The notes under the pieces: model-generated
Database searches by the model: none
Told to the model about the DNA's origin: nothing
Seen by the model: only the letters and a program-made list of their open reading frames with translations
In this document: positions 36,259 to 47,764 of the stretch, in pieces
How positions within the stretch are numbered: the first letter of the stretch is position 1
How the letters are laid out: every line of letters starts with the position of its first letter
Program-made: the position numbers and the translations under genes
Assembly (NCBI GenBank): GCA_027924645.1
Contig: BSBN01000047.1
Coordinates: forward strand, 434,001-498,000
Direction: 5' to 3'
DNA length: 64,000 nt
Origin: Cunninghamia lanceolata
Lineage: Eukaryota; Streptophyta; Pinopsida; Cupressales; Cupressaceae

Positions 36259-36534
36259 GATTGTGGATCTCTCCTGATGTGTTATATTGGGAAGAGGGTC
36301 AAGCCTTTCATCCTTTGGTGCCTAAGAGAGGTTTTCACCATTGGATTTCTTTTATATTTTTACTATTTTCATTATCTAACACTTCCACAGAGCAGTTTTC
36401 ACCATTAGATCTATTTTTCATTTTTACATCTTTGAGACTGAAAGGCTTGGCACTCTCTCCAAAATAAGCCTTGTCATTGAGTTCTATGGCATATCCAGCT
36501 CTGTGATCCCCTCTGGGTATATGGTCTTGAAGTT

Positions 36535-37152
36535 CTAGAAATTGATATTGGCCTCATCATTCTGAAAGGTATCCAACTCAAGGGGGGAGTCTTGCAAATC
36601 CCAATCTATGATTTCCAGATGTACTAGTTGTAATGGGTCATCGGATTGGTCTGGTTCGAGGCTATTAATGGTCAAGATGGAGGAGTTGAGGTGATTATTG
36701 TAAGCATTGACAATGCATGCGATGGTACTCTCCACAAGTTGATCTGTCAAAGGTGGTATCATTATTTCCTCATGAAACTTACTATCATTAGTATGCGGAT
36801 TGAACTCTAGAGGTCTAGCCCTTGGACTTTGTCTCTCATGAGTTGTATGGAGAGGGATATATTCATGGAACACATCAATATCTTTTTCATCATAAGATAG
36901 TTCAGAGAGACTATCCCATTCATACTCATTGGAGTTTGTTTCACTCCATCCTTGTAGTTGGTGAATTTTCTCTACTAGGTTAGTAGCAGATGTTTCTGGT
37001 TGTTTTCCTTTATGCTTGTCCATTTTCTTGGCCTTTCCTTTGCTGGTGTAACCTAGCCCTGTAGTGTCTCGGGCTGTTAATGAAGGAGGTTGGATAGGTT
37101 CAGTGATACCTTCTTTCCTCAATCCTATGGGCCCATGACCTTCATATCCCAT
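36535..37152 (-). pseudogene. Gypsy linker with G-patch-like start
   Basis: Minus-strand frame of 205 codons between protease and RT. It begins MGYEGHGPIGLRKEGITEPI and has a GLGY motif, resembling the glycine-rich patch some Tat-lineage polyproteins carry here. The rest is acidic (YEWDSLSELSYDEKDID). It is part of the same decayed polyprotein rather than a separate gene. Confidence 0.7.
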
Positions 37153-37155
37153 CTT

Positions 37156-37915
37156 TTATAGTATTGAGAACCCTTGACCATATCGAGCAGTTTGCAATGT
37201 GGATTGATGGTCTTGTGGCTTGGATAGACTGTCTTCATCCTTATACAACCATTGTAGGATGTCCTTCTCATCTCTCTCATCTTCAAGGCTTCCCCATTTT
37301 ACAAACAAACCTTTAGGAGTTTCAAAAGCCTTGGGTTTGTTCATGGATGGCTTCCCATAGGATCTAGGAGAGAGTGGTAATTGTGCTAGGCAAAAGGATT
37401 GTGTGATTGTATATTCACCAACACCTTTGTCTTTGAGCTTGAGGTTGATTTTGGGTGCCTTGGATGTGGAAGGGATTGAAGTTGGGTCAACACGGGATGA
37501 GGATGAAGTAGAGGCACAGTTATTGGGAATTACAACGTTAGGCTTAGATTGTATGGAGTTGCAATATTGAAATGGATTGGGATCACCTTGGGTGGTGATT
37601 TCTTGGCCTTCATGGGGGAATTTGATACACTGGTGATAGGTTGATGGCACCGCTTTCATTGCATGTATCCAAGGTCTTCCAAGTAGAATATTATAAGCAA
37701 GTTCCATGTCAAGTACTTGACACACTACATCCTTTACTACAGGTCCAACTCTGATAGGCAAAGAAATGGTTCCCTTTGAAGTTCTTTCCTCTTCATCGTA
37801 AGCTTTGATGGTGATTTTCTTTTTAGGATCGATAGCTTTATCCAAAAACCCCAATGCAAGGATTAGCTTTAAGGTGCAAATATTTAAACCTGCTCCTCCA
37901 TCAATTAGAACCGTT
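37156..37915 (-). pseudogene. Gypsy aspartic protease
   Basis: Minus-strand reading: VLIDGGAGLNICTL gives the active-site loop (D-G-G-A in place of the usual D-S/T-G-A), followed by ITIKAYDEE, PIRVGP and the conserved YNILLGRPWIHAM. The downstream part is Ser/Pro-rich. The active-site Gly in place of Ser/Thr may reflect lineage or decay. Confidence 0.85.
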
Positions 37916-38359
37916 TTTATTTTATGCTTGTGGATGAAGGCTTCAATGTGGAGAGACGCATTGTGTGGTTAGGTGATTGACATGACATCCTTTTCAGTGA
38001 ATGATAGGAAGTAAGGTATGGTAAGATGACCTACCATGGTCTAAAACTACTTTTGCCAAATTAGTTGGGACTGTGGTTTTTGAGAGAGCTTGATCGAGAA
38101 TGGCTCCGTGGGATGGGGATAGACACAAGAGCTCCAAAATGGAAATGTGTGCTGGTGTTTTGTGGAGTTGCTCTAAGACATTGTACTAGTTAGATGAGGA
38201 TGGGGTTTGTGATGGAGCCCCTTGAAGAGTAACTTTTCTAGAAATGTGGTTTTTGTTTATAGTGATGACATTGATATGTGCATCACTTTCAGAAATGTGG
38301 TTAAAAATGTAATCATAAGACACATTAGTATAGTTTGCGTTGTTACCCCTGTTATTGTT

Positions 38360-39866
38360 TTAGTTTAAAGAACCTCCCTTGTCGTAGTTGGGGAGTGGAT
38401 TATGATATGCCAAATGGTCCTCATTGGATCCTTGTCCCTTAACTTTGACCACGTTTTGATCTACCAAGTCTTGAAGTAAGTTTTTGAGGCTTTGGTAGTC
38501 ATTGGTCTTGTGTCCTTTGCTTCGATGATACTCGCAAAAGTCTGAGTCTTTCCACCAAGGAGGTTTGAATTTAGGTTCGTATTCACATTGGGTTGGAAGT
38601 GTTATGACATTGTCTGATATGAGCTTCGCAGGGCTGAATCCAGTGATTCTCCCAAAGTTGTGAACTTTCATCAAGGAGAAAAGTTAGTGGGTCATGACAC
38701 AGTGTTTTGGGGCTTGTTTTGCAGTATGTTGTTTTGCAGTATGTTGTTTTGCAGATTGGGCAAGTTGAAGATCGGTTGTTTTGGGTCACTTTTTTTGCAT
38801 CCATGTCACCATCGTTGACAATGTTTTTATTCTTGGTCTAGAATCTCGGCTTGTCCATGTTATGATTGGAGCTAGGGGTTTCCTTGTAGATTTTGACTTG
38901 TCCTTTGGGTATCAAAGCTTTTTCAATGAGTAAGCCCATCTCAATGACCTTACTAAATGAAGTAGGACATTGGATTTGGATTTGGTAGCTAAGATCAACA
39001 TTTAGGTTATGTATAAACATCTCAAGCAATTGTTTTTCTAGCATTTGATATGGACATTTGTTGGCCAGTTGTCTCCATCTTTGCAAGAAAGTAGCAAAGG
39101 ATTCTCCACCCTTTTGTTTTGTGTTACAAAGATATAACATTGAGATTTCATGCTCAATGTTATAGGAGAAATGAGTGGCAAATTTATCCACTAGCTCATT
39201 GAAAGTTCTGATGCCAGGAGGTAGGCGAGAGAACCATTCCATAGCTTGTCTTCCCAAGCTCCTTGGGAATAGTCACATGAGATAGGTGTCATTGTGGGTG
39301 ACTTCGAGACAAGTTGCACTAAATTCTATGATGTGGTCTCTTAGATCACCCTTTGCTCGATATTTGTCAAATTTTGGTACCTCAAATTTTGAGGGGAAAG
39401 GTATCATTATCAAGCCTTTGTCAAAAGGATATGGGGAAATATCCTCTAGAGAATAGTGTTTTGAGGATGCTCTGGTTTGAATGTTCGAGAGTTGTTGCTG
39501 CAAGACTTGCATTTGTTTAGTCAATAAGTCTAGAGGATTTGCATCCTTTGCCTTGTCTATTTTAGAAACCTCTTGTGTGATCTTGGGAGTTTCCATGTCA
39601 TTCATAGAGTTGATGTCTTTTAAGGTGGAGGTGTCAAAATTTATCAAAAGTTTGGCCCCTTGTTGTGCCAACATGAGGAAATATTTTTGAGGGTCCATGT
39701 TTAGGACCTTGTCCATCATCTTTTGAAACTTTGAGTCTTGTATAGCATTAATTATGTCCTCATATGGGATTTCTTTCTCTCCATCACTGTGAGATGGAGA
39801 TGGTATGTCTTCATTCAAAGGAGCCATATCTTGCTTTTCTTTGGATTTTGATCTAGTTGCAACCAT
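38360..39866 (-). pseudogene. Gypsy gag
   Basis: Minus-strand frames from ATG 39866: basic start VATRSKSKEKQ, coiled-coil-like KQMQVLQQQLSNIQ, SKFEVPKFDKYRAKGDLRDH, then in a second frame the gag core QAMEWFSRLPPGIRTFNEL, FATHFSYN and FLQRWRQLANKCP. The C-terminal part has CEYHRSKGHKTNDY, a degenerate Tat-type zinc-like motif. A stop near 39275 and frame changes near 38830 and 38600 break it. Confidence 0.88.
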
Positions 39867-40369
39867 AAAAATTATTTGATGGGGGTGATGTTGGAGAAAG
39901 ATGCTTGTGAAAAGGATGTTTTTGGTGTGGGTGAGATGACAAGATTTTTCCTAAGGTCCAAATTTTGATCTACTGTTTGCTCAAACAAATGTGCTCTCCA
40001 AGTAAAAGATAGTCAAAGTAGGGAGAGTTGATCACCACTATTGATATGGACTACTTTATCAAGGTTACACTAGTGTAGTTCTAAGATGAAGGATGGTATA
40101 TCCTATTATGAAACCAACTAGATTTTTGTTTTGAGTTTTTGGAAGACCTTAATGACACCATAGTAGGAAACTTGGTTTGTTTTGTTAGATGTTTTTGCTT
40201 TTAGGTGATATGGCAAATGGAAATGTTTTTTGAAAAAGGAAGTTAAACAGATTTGTATGGTTTCTCTGAGATCACAAACAAGGTATATGCAATAATGGGT
40301 ACCTAGAACTAGTTCCAAATTTTCTCTAAAGTGTATGGAATAGCCCTCTATTTTGCATGTATAGCTTCA

Positions 40370-40685
40370 GATGTACAGGAAGAATGGTCAAATGCACAAC
40401 TATATAGGTCAAATGCACAGGTCTGGTTGAAATACTTTGATTTTTGAATGCCCAGTACTATGGTTTGCATGCGCCACTCTGTGTGTCAACTGCGCAGAAG
40501 TATTGTATGCGCAGCACAATGTCTCAAATGTGCAGCAGAATGGGTCAAACACGCAACATGATTATATGCCCAATAGAACTTGTCATAAGCACAACAGGAT
40601 GGTTTAAATGCGCAGTACAATTTGTCATATGCATAGTGAAATGGTTCATATGCGCAGAACTACAGGTAGTGTTGCTTTTTGTTTT
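40370..40685. repeat. Degenerate 21-bp minisatellite, array 1
   Basis: About a dozen units on the theme GTCAAATGCGCAGNANAATGG, in the untranslated leader of the gypsy element. Spacing is about 18-22 bp with heavy divergence. Confidence 0.7.
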
Positions 40686-41914
40686 AGTTTTCTCAATCTT
40701 GGCTTGTTTTCACAATGTTTCTTGAAGCAAGTCTGGTATTTTCACTGATGATTTGTATCAATTTATTGCAAGAAAACATGTCAAACAAGAAGATTCCATG
40801 TTGTTTTTACAAATTTTTGACCAACAAGAAAGCACAATCCTAAGGTTGGTAAGGACAGTATTTGATGAGTTCCAACTTGGTTTTTACACCAACCACTTGC
40901 ATAAAGGCAGACAACTAATAACTTGGTAGCACCAACTACCCTCCACGGCACTCACTTCTCATGCATACCAAGTTATAGTTCCTCTGAAGAATTGAACTTT
41001 TCTATCTCTACACTAAATGAGTGTATTACGTTGGACGGCTCTAGAGGTTCCTCCTCCTGTGTCACCAAATAGGGGATTTTGGCTTACTAGAACAAAAGGA
41101 TTTTAATCAAGGCATCTGTTCAGGTGGTTACACGTGTGGCCATTGCTCTGATAAGGAGACTTCCTAGCCTGCAGAGGTTACGCTCCATGGGGTTTTGGGG
41201 AAAACATTGGTCGGTGTAACACAGCAGCACCCATTGCTTGCAACTTTAGTCACAAACACAATTTATTTATAGTGACTTGGAGGTGGCTTGGCTTTAGCCC
41301 GTTATCACTTAAGGTCATTCCACTTGGAAGGAAGGAATTCCAAGGGTAGGCATCTCTAAAGGTTAAACATGCAAAATGATAAGTTTGGAATTTTGGTCAC
41401 CCAGAAAAGGGGAGAGCATAGGCCTATTATCATTCTGAAAACATGGGAACATTGGTTCTTTAACCCCCTAGTTAAAAAAATAACTGAATGTGTTAACTCT
41501 ACCAAGCACAGAGATTTGTAACAAGATAGCAATAACTTGGAAAAGATTGTTTATTTTAGCCTTCTAACAAATCTAGGTGTAGAATGTTGCTTGAAGAAAT
41601 AAACAAGTGTTACTTTCCTCTATTAAGCTATGTGATGGATTGTTGTGCAAGATAGTAAAAACATAAAGAAATTGTTCATTTAACCCCTAGGTTGGGACTA
41701 GATGTAAGGTGTGATGCAACAAAATGATTTACTTTCCTCCTAGTTATGTCTATGTGATGATTTGCATGAACATATTAAGTTACTCCCTCCTAATTAGTTT
41801 TAAGCAGCTTAATAATGCAGTTAAAATGACTAAGTCTAGCTCCTGACACCTACAAATGAGAGTTAGTATGGAAGATCTGATAAACACATTACAACTTTCT
41901 CTGACAAATTATAT

Positions 41915-42265
41915 GTGCAGATCTGTAGGTCATATGCGCAATACTACGATTCATATGCGTAGATTTACAAAAGCATAGCAATAACGATCAAATGCATTGG
42001 ACTACGCTTTGGATGTGCAAAAATATCAAAAGAGCAGCAGAACGTGTCAGATGCGTAGGACTGCGCTTTAGATGTGCAGAAATATCAGAAGTGCAGCAGA
42101 ACGTGTCAGATGCGCAGGACTGCGCTGTGTATGAGCAGGAAGATCAAAAGCACAACAAAATGTGTTAGATGTGCAACAAAATGTGTCAAATGCGTGGAAA
42201 TATTGAATGTGGTGGAAAAAGTGTTGAATGCACAGAACTAGAAGTTCTATGCGCAGGAATGACCT
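41915..42265. repeat. Degenerate minisatellite, array 2
   Basis: Same ATGCGCAG theme as array 1, with a longer sub-period of about 61 bp (GTCAGATGCGTAGGACTGCG and its copy). It lies between the primer site and array 1 of the gypsy leader. Confidence 0.7.
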
Positions 42266-42317
42266 GTCGTGATAGAACCTCTACAAAACACTCAAATCAA
42301 AGTTAAAAATGGGGCAA

Positions 42318-42336
42318 GGCTCCATAGTGGGCACCA
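42318..42336 (-). other. Gypsy primer-binding site candidate
   Basis: The minus-strand TGGTGCCCACTATGGAGCC lies 4 nt inside the 5' LTR end. A TGGYGCC start is typical for plant gypsy primer sites. The tRNA partner was not determined. Confidence 0.6.
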
Positions 42337-42340
42337 GAAA

Positions 42341-43403
42341 TGTTATCAGAAAAATGTGAACAATAGTCTAATACAACTAATCATCCAATAACTCAATGGA
42401 AATTGATGTAAACACAAGTAAACCAAGAATATACCTTTGAAGATTGTTTTACCTCTATGCTTCCATTGTTCGCCTATCTGCTCTTGATCTTGATGGTAAT
42501 GGAGCTCTCAGAAGTGTGCACTTCCTCACTGTTGAAGATGACAAGAGTAGAACAGCTATGGGTGTATTATGCAATGGAGATAAAACTACAAATGCGATAC
42601 TAATGGATATGGATTGATTCCAAAGACATGATTTGATGGATGATTGTGATAATGAGGTTGTGTGGATACAAATGGAGATGATTTACCAAAGGTACACTGT
42701 AATGATTCCTATAGAGTAAGGTTTCTTCAGCTTAGATGGATGAAAATGGGTGTGAAGACCTTGCTTATATAGGCTGAGGGAAGACCAAATCCAAGTGTTA
42801 ATAGATCCATGACTGGAGGAATTACCTATGAGGTGTATAGTTGAGGAAGCTTGAGGAAATGTGCGTGAATCAGGAGAGGACAAGTGTCCAAGCCTTCTTC
42901 ATGAGTTATGGGAGTTAACATAATAGATTGAGGAGTTAACTGAGATGATTGATCAGTTAACTGGGTTGATTGGGGAGTCAATAGAATAGATTGACCAGTG
43001 AGCTCAATTGACTAATTAGTTAACAAATTAAATTGATGAGTTAACTAATTTGACTGGAGGAGAAATAGGACATGTGGGTGAGGGAATATTAGGTAATTAA
43101 ATATTAAAAATATTTCATTACATGTGCAACATGGTGAGGTGGAAAGGTGAGGTGGATTTATGGGATTTAGGACTTAGGATAGAGGAATTTAGGATTAATT
43201 AAATAATGTAAGATTATTTAATTATATGAGACATTAAAAGAATTGGGGGATTTAATTAAATAAATTGATTTTATTTAATTATTGGAGGGATGTGAACCAT
43301 TTAAATAAATTGGGATATTTATTTAATTGATAGAAGAATAAGAATTAAGATAAATATTAAAATATTTATTTAATTTGACACAAGCCATTTTTAGGTGTAT
43401 ACA
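42341..43403 (-). repeat. Gypsy 5' LTR
   Basis: On the minus strand it starts TGTATACACC and ends CTGATAACA. The outer boundary was chosen from the TG...CA ends and the near-matching AAAAG flank, because the other LTR lacks this part. Confidence 0.75.
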
Positions 43404-43429
43404 AAAAGTACAAAACTTTAAGATGACTT

Positions 43430-43432
<3 letters not shown>

Positions 43433-43478
<46 letters not shown>
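43433..43478. repeat. (AT)n microsatellite
   Basis: AT dinucleotides of about 46 bp, in intron 2 of pseudogene A just outside the gypsy insertion. Confidence 0.95.
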
Positions 43479-43485
<7 letters not shown>

Positions 43486-43679
43486 TACATTAAATTAAAA
43501 ATTATGTGTAACTTTCTTGTGTGGGGAGGCGGATCAAGACAGGGGTCAAGACATTCATTGAGACAAGTATTAGGACAGGGATTGAGAGAGGGATCGGGAC
43601 ATGGATCCACACAGGGTTCGGGAGAGAGATTGATCCATAGTCATATTAGACATCCTCCTCTTTGACTTGTTTTACATGT

Positions 43680-44480
43680 AGACACATGATTTGTTATACA
43701 TTTTATATTACATGGTTTGTCACATTATGGTTTTTAGATCATGATCTTCACACCTGTTATATACATTTTACATTATAGTTCATCTTATTATGTTTTACAA
43801 TATACATATACATTTTACATTATGGTTTCACATTATATATATACATACATTTTACATTATAGTTTCATATTACAGTTCTTAAATTGTGAAATTTGTCACA
43901 ATATGGTTTGAATATATGATTTCTTTAATTATATCTCTAATTAAAATCTAACATTTTTGGTCTCATTTTTGGATACAGTAATATATAGAAATTCTTGAAG
44001 CTAATTAGGGTTTTGAGTTGGGAAATTTTGTATTTTGAAAACTGAAGAAATTTTGAAGCTTCCATTAATAGTGAATGTAATTTATGTGTGTCATTATTTG
44101 AGTTAATTTTGTTTATTGTCTTATGAAGGATGGAACATGTTTATAGAAATCATGATAATAAGATAAATATATCTAATTTTATTAAGAAGTTGAAACAAAA
44201 CTAGAAACTATATGATATGTTTATCATTTGAATGCTACATGAGTAGATAGAATTGAAATAATATGGTGTTGTGTAGTTTACATTATGTTTAGGAGTTATA
44301 TTGTTCTTTTACATGCTTTTTGCATTTGATGTAGGGTGTCAATGCTTATGAATAGAAGTATTAATTTGTCACAATGTTAGAATTTTATGACTTAGCAAAC
44401 AAGTGTCTTAGAACGTTTAAACTCATTATACTTTGTGTTAGTTCAAATTTGCACCTATAGAAGTGAATTGGAGTAAATGC
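43680..44480. other. AT-rich spacer between A and B
   Basis: Contains irregular repeats of ACATTTTACATTATRGTT (about 43710-43870) and no supported gene. Confidence 0.5.
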
Positions 44481-44536
44481 AAAGAGATGGGGGACCAAAA
44501 AGTCACCACCATGTCCAAAAGTAAATAAAAACACAA

Positions 44537-44575
44537 GCACGTTATAATGCGCTCGCGTTTTGCTTTGTATAAAAG
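44537..44575 (+). promoter_or_regulatory. Palindromic core and TATA box of gene B
   Basis: TATAAAAG at 44568-44575 lies 132 nt upstream of the gene B ATG. Directly upstream is GTTATAATGCGCTCGCGTT, the dispersed palindromic core also seen at 5063-5102 and, in related form, at 61432-61481. Confidence 0.55.
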
Positions 44576-44706
44576 AAAAAAAACTCATTTCTCCTCACAG
44601 CCACAACCATTGCAAGCTTAGCAGCAAAAAAAACTTAGGTGAAAGTGCGATCGCATTGAAGAAAAGCCTATCCAATCAAGTGTAAGAGAGAAAATGACAA
44701 TTCACA

Positions 44707-46751
44707 ATGCCACCTCGCCGCCAAAGACGTCATCAAGCTAATTTGGAGGCTCCAGCATAGGAAGAAGGTAGGGTTTGCCTAATTTTGTTAGTTTGAGAAC
44801 AATTTTTGAGTTTTGTAATGTTTGATTTGTTTTTTATATTGCATTTACAGTTATTGGGGAAAGAGAAAACCTAAATCCAGGTGAGAAGGGTGAAAACAAC
44901 CCCCAAAACCCTCCAAACCCTCAAAACCCACCTTCATCTCCTTATAATGTAAGGGATAGTCAAGAAAACTACCTATGGATAATAGAAGAAAATAAGAAAC
45001 ATCTTCAAACTGTTATTCAAACCCTAAACAATCCAAGTGGAACCATTGATCATAGGAGGATGCTTGCAAAATCACTAGAGGAGATTGTTTCCCGCATGGA
45101 TTCAGTGACAAAACAAATCACTAAAATCCAAGACTATAGGGAGAGGTGTCAGCAATATTATGCTAACAAGTTGTCATATGAACAAGTCAAGAATGAAAAA
45201 ATTACAAAATCTCAATTATGTGCACACTTTATTAATCCCAAAATCGGTTAAAGATTAGAATAAAGTTGCAAATGGTTTCCTATACATTGGTGTAGGAATG
45301 AAGAAATATCTCAAAACTTTTGGGATAGATGGTACATGGTCTTTGATGAGTGCCCATGCAACAATGATAAGGTACCACAATATTTCTTGAGGAAAATCCA
45401 TTGCGAGTTCATCCTTAATAAGATTTTGAATTATTTTGACATTCGTCAGTTCCAAGGTAGAGGTGGTGGCTCTACCCAAGATAGAGCCGGGGCTCAGCAA
45501 GATGAAAACTGTGTGTCTGTAGCCCTGGCAAGGCCAAAACGTAGGTCACTCCCTTTGGCTTTGAAGGAGAGTGTTGAGGTGGAGACATTATATTCATTGA
45601 CTACTCTCACCCAAACTCTATCACAGCATGCCGATGATCTTACCCAGACTAATGAGGGTGAGAGTAGTAGGTGTCATGTGTCCCCACATTTGTACAGTTC
45701 ATGTGGGAACCTATGTGATTATGGGATGCAGGACACAGGACAGGACTCTCGACAGGATGTTGCGACACAGGGGCAGGATCCATTGATGGAGGCATCCATA
45801 TTGGATGAAATTATTCTTAGTGATGATCTCTTACATCATACATTTGGTATTGACTCTCTGGTAATTTGTTACAAGTTTCATCTTGATTTAGTATATTGTT
45901 ATTGAAATTTGTAATTAATTTTATATGATTATCTATATTATAAGTCAAAAATAATGTATGTAATTATCTGCACAATGAAATTCTAGGGTTAGAGTCTTCA
46001 TCCTGCCTCTGTTAGCCATCCATTGGTGGGTTATGAGAGGAGGTCAAGTTAGCAGGTATGTAATTTATCACATAATCATAATTATTGTAGATATGTCAAT
46101 GGTAATATTATTTTGCGACAATTTGATGATTTCAATAGTCACCGGCACCTCCATGGTTTCCTTGGTCCCTTAGACGCCAATCCACCACCTTTACAAAGGT
46201 TTTAACCATTTCTAATCATTATTCATTTTTAAAATAATGTTATGTATTTATTTTGGTCGAATAATCTTGAACTTGATTTTCAGATGCTGAATGTGGAGAC
46301 TCCTCATCTTTGTGAGTTAGCACATATAGGCATTGTTGCAACCATGATGTCTTCAAATCCTTTGACCGAGGTATGAGCCAATAACATTAAAATGCCATTA
46401 TTTTGTATTTCTTGTTTTATCTCATGTTATTTGATGTACATAAATGATATTTATGTTTAGTCAATTTTGCTTCTTAATGCTTCTCACAGGAGGTCACAAT
46501 TCTAGTCCGTCCAAGTACGGACGTAGAGAGAGACAAGATGATGGAGAGTGATCATCAGGGGGTAGTAAGTGATCAATTACATATGTGATGTTATATATTT
46601 CATACATTTTCTATATTAATGTGCATATATTGTTTGATTGCATTAACAGGTGGAGCTGGATCCATTTCTATCGAAGAGGTCTACTCAACGACAGAGAGAG
46701 GATGAGTCACTAATTGGCTCTACATCTTCACGGTCAAGCAAGGGCCGCTGA
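44707..46751 (+). pseudogene. Gene B, unrecognised seven-exon gene with stops
   Basis: Exons 44707-44767, 44851-45860, 45987-46055, 46139-46198, 46284-46370, 46490-46564 and 46650-46751; all introns are GT-AG and phases agree, summing to 488 codons. The product would start with a basic MPPRRQRRHQ, then a Pro/Asn-rich stretch, a coiled-coil-like region (about residues 95-140), WDRWYMVFDECPC, a Gln/Asp-rich part, and a C-terminus RSTQRQREDESL ending SSKGR. Five in-frame stops (three TAG, two TAA) all match C-to-T change from Gln codons. The family is not recognised; a nuclear accessory protein of a DNA transposon is one guess. It follows pseudogene A in the same orientation, about 1 kb downstream. 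Confidence 0.55.
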
Positions 46752-46989
46752 TTATTTCATAAAAGTCCATAGGAAACTAGTTTTTGGGACATTTTTTGTA
46801 TGCCTAGATGGCTTTGTATACATACTTTTGTATGAACTACCAATGTATATTTTTGAATGTATGGCTTTGTTTGGACATGCCTATATGGCTTTGTATATAA
46901 ACTAGATGTTATGTTCATGACATTATGTATATGACAACATATATTAAATATTAATATGATGATCAATTATCATTATAGGAATTTGGTTT

Positions 46990-47760
46990 TACATGTGCCA
47001 ATTGCATTTTCTTGAAAGTTTATAAATCGTTTTCAAATAATCCATTTTGTGCATATCTTGCAATCATTGCATTCTGTGGGACTATACATTTCTTTGAGGC
47101 ATCATTTCAAATAGTTCATGTGCCTTGTCTATGCCTCCACACTTTCCATACAGTTCATGTGCCCTCATGAGGTGACATTTTTTTGGGGCATGATGTCAAA
47201 TAGTTCACGTGCCTTGTCTATGCTTCCACACTTTGCATACATGTCTACAAGGGCAGCTGCAATTATAGCATGTGACAAATTTCCTATATCCTTTATGCTT
47301 TGATGGTTGTCCATACGCTGTTCCAAACATTCTATTTTGGTGTACAGATAGGGAGGATGTTGGCAAAGGTTGTGGAATTTGTCTTTACACATGCCAATTG
47401 CTTTTACTTGTTCAAAAGTTCCTAAATTCTTTTCAACAAATCCATTTTGTGCATATCTTGCAATCATTGCATTCCATGAGACAACATTTCTTTGAGGCAT
47501 TATGTCAAATAGTTTAAACGTTCATTGTATATGCTTCCACACTTTGCATACATGTCTTGCAGGATACTTACAACTATGACATTTTACAAAATTCCTATAT
47601 CCTTTATGCTTTGATGCAAGATAACTCCATAGTGAAGGGTGATTGATTTGTTTTGGTGGCGATGAGGGTGTACAGGTGGGGCAGGGTGTTGCAAGACATA
47701 GCATCACTAGGAAAAGGGTCTTTGTTAACCATAGCATTGGTGACAATAACATACCAATTA
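46990..47760 (-). pseudogene. PPR protein pseudogene, fragment 1
   Basis: Minus-strand frames carry pentatricopeptide repeats of the PLS type: ALVDMYAKCGSIDKARELFD, MPQRNVVSWNAMIARYAQNG, plus two more damaged copies near 47050-47160 and 47530-47580. Such proteins bind organellar RNA for editing or splicing. Frames are broken several times, and no start, targeting peptide, E or DYW domain was seen. Confidence 0.85.
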
Positions 47761-47764
47761 AACT

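Larger units (their letters stand above)
35292..43403 (-). mobile_element. Ty3/gypsy (Tat-like) element, internally deleted
   Basis: Minus-strand element. The 5' LTR is 42341-43403; next come a primer site, a long leader with minisatellites, gag, a CEYHRSKGHKTND segment, protease and the first half of reverse transcriptase. The RT frame then runs straight into a 200-bp LTR remnant (35292-35492), so the rest of RT, RNase H, integrase and most of the 3' LTR are deleted. Flanks GAAAG (35287-35291) and AAAAG (43404-43408) look like a target duplication with one change. It lies in intron 2 of pseudogene A. Confidence 0.85.
26489..43665 (+). pseudogene. Pseudogene A, unrecognised, split by two retroelements
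   Basis: Main exon 26489-27810 reads through in frame from ATG 26489 to about 27240, then shifts once and continues to a clean donor (GCACAG then GTACTT at 27811). Motifs include RPLARSVTGNEKIKF, FIYPKWLAANHRWPH, IRSCLFDSMATIAT and FINDEYGIPLD. A 69-nt exon (35165-35233: QYVDLSCFGNLEHPEDP) follows, and a likely last exon ends with HIRHPPL and TGA at 43665. Ten in-frame stops were counted (six TAG, one TAA, three TGA), all reachable by C-to-T change from CAG, CAA or CGA. Intron 1 holds the copia element and intron 2 the gypsy element. I do not recognise the family; it could be an element-borne gene. Neighbour gene B follows on the same strand. Confidence 0.6.

Noticed and set aside
43323..43610. 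Cys/Pro-rich minus-strand frame resembling a small cysteine-rich peptide
   Set aside because: The Cys-Pro pattern comes from short GGGATCRRGACA-type repeats read backwards, and the frame crosses a TA microsatellite.
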